From Aestuariirhabdus haliotis (GTDB lineage: Bacteria > Pseudomonadota > Gammaproteobacteria > Pseudomonadales > Aestuariirhabdaceae): a DNA stretch of 32,852 bases. The position numbers and the translations under genes are program-made. Of this stretch, positions 32,710-32,852 are shown piece by piece (within the stretch, counting starts at the first letter, position 1; each line of letters begins with the position of its first letter). Where the stretch lies: NCBI RefSeq assembly GCF_023509475.1, contig NZ_JAKSDZ010000037.1:1-32852 (forward strand), given 5' to 3'. The notes under the pieces are model-generated. The model was not told where the DNA came from, searched no databases, and saw nothing but the letters and a program-made list of their open reading frames with translations.

Positions 32710-32852
32710 CCCTGGCTTCCGCGATCTACCTACTTCCCTCGGGGATCGCTTCCGCCTTCCCTGGCTCTCGCGATCTGCCTACTTCCCCCGGGGATCGCTT
32801 CCGCCCTCCCTGGCTCTCGCGATCTGCCTACTTCCCCCGGGGATCGCTTCCG
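32710..32852. repeat. 49-bp tandem repeat, at least 2.9 copies, running off the window
   Basis: Units start at 32710, 32759 and 32808, each beginning CCCTGGCT. The second and third are identical as far as seen, and the first differs at several positions. Each unit contains GCGATC...GATCGC arms that can form a hairpin and a CCCGGGG-type core. The period is constant and the whole unit repeats, so there are no unique spacers. Confidence 0.85.

Noticed and set aside
32710-32852. CRISPR array
   Set aside because: The whole 49-bp unit repeats, including the would-be spacers, and no cas gene is in view. It is a plain tandem repeat.

Overview
The window looks like a chromosome segment from a gammaproteobacterium, possibly a marine Oceanospirillales- or Alteromonadales-type organism. 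This is inferred from the protein families, which include a LivKHMGF importer with an extended LivM, OxyR with AhpC/AhpF, TrmH, TesB, and a YhaJ/YqjG pair. No rRNA or tRNA gene is visible, so the taxon cannot be fixed.

Positions 1-420 hold the last ~100 codons of an integron integrase (intI). It is cut off at its 5' end and followed by a strong bidirectional terminator. Positions 470-5320 carry a compact leftward branched-chain amino acid ABC importer operon (livK-livH-livM-livG-livF), with 4-nt overlaps or gaps and a hairpin between livK and livH. Positions 5670-13060 hold mostly leftward genes: a universal stress protein, an AEC permease, a secreted polysaccharide deacetylase, azoreductase, a HAD phosphatase, TesB and TrmH. 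One rightward gene sits among them, an exported protein that fuses a degenerate UshA-like phosphatase domain to a four-heme cytochrome domain. Positions 13260-20000 hold a periplasmic solute-binding protein with a YhaJ-like LysR regulator, a chemoreceptor, a glutathionyl-hydroquinone reductase (YqjG type), an SDR oxidoreductase and an isochorismatase-fold hydrolase. Positions 20110-23580 are a classic peroxide-response block: oxyR divergent from ahpC-ahpF, with a near-consensus promoter and a clean terminator. Positions 23710-27300 hold a BASS-family transporter, a class II aldolase-fold protein with a divergent LysR regulator, and a YdeI/OmdA-family protein.

From about 27.4 to 32.0 kb the character changes. 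It becomes a run of nine short leftward genes, mostly of unknown function and visibly more AT-rich. Imperfect inverted repeats of about 70-140 bp separate them, with RYYYAAC...GTTRRRY-like ends, L-box pairing with extrahelical bases, and GAA-capped inner hairpins. These are integron attC sites, so this is a gene-cassette array. No integrase lies next to it inside the window; the only intI sequence is the fragment 27 kb away at the left edge. The cassettes encode small membrane proteins, two zinc-ribbon membrane proteins, a DinB-fold enzyme, a secreted protein, and a 272-residue protein of a type I cannot name. In five of the eight best-defined cassettes the stop codon is supplied by the attC R'' box. 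In several, ATG codons at or near the R' box either start the gene or open a 5-7-codon mini-ORF that runs into its start.

The right end (31974-32852) has no recognisable gene. It holds a short open frame of doubtful reality and the start of a 49-bp tandem repeat that runs off the window.
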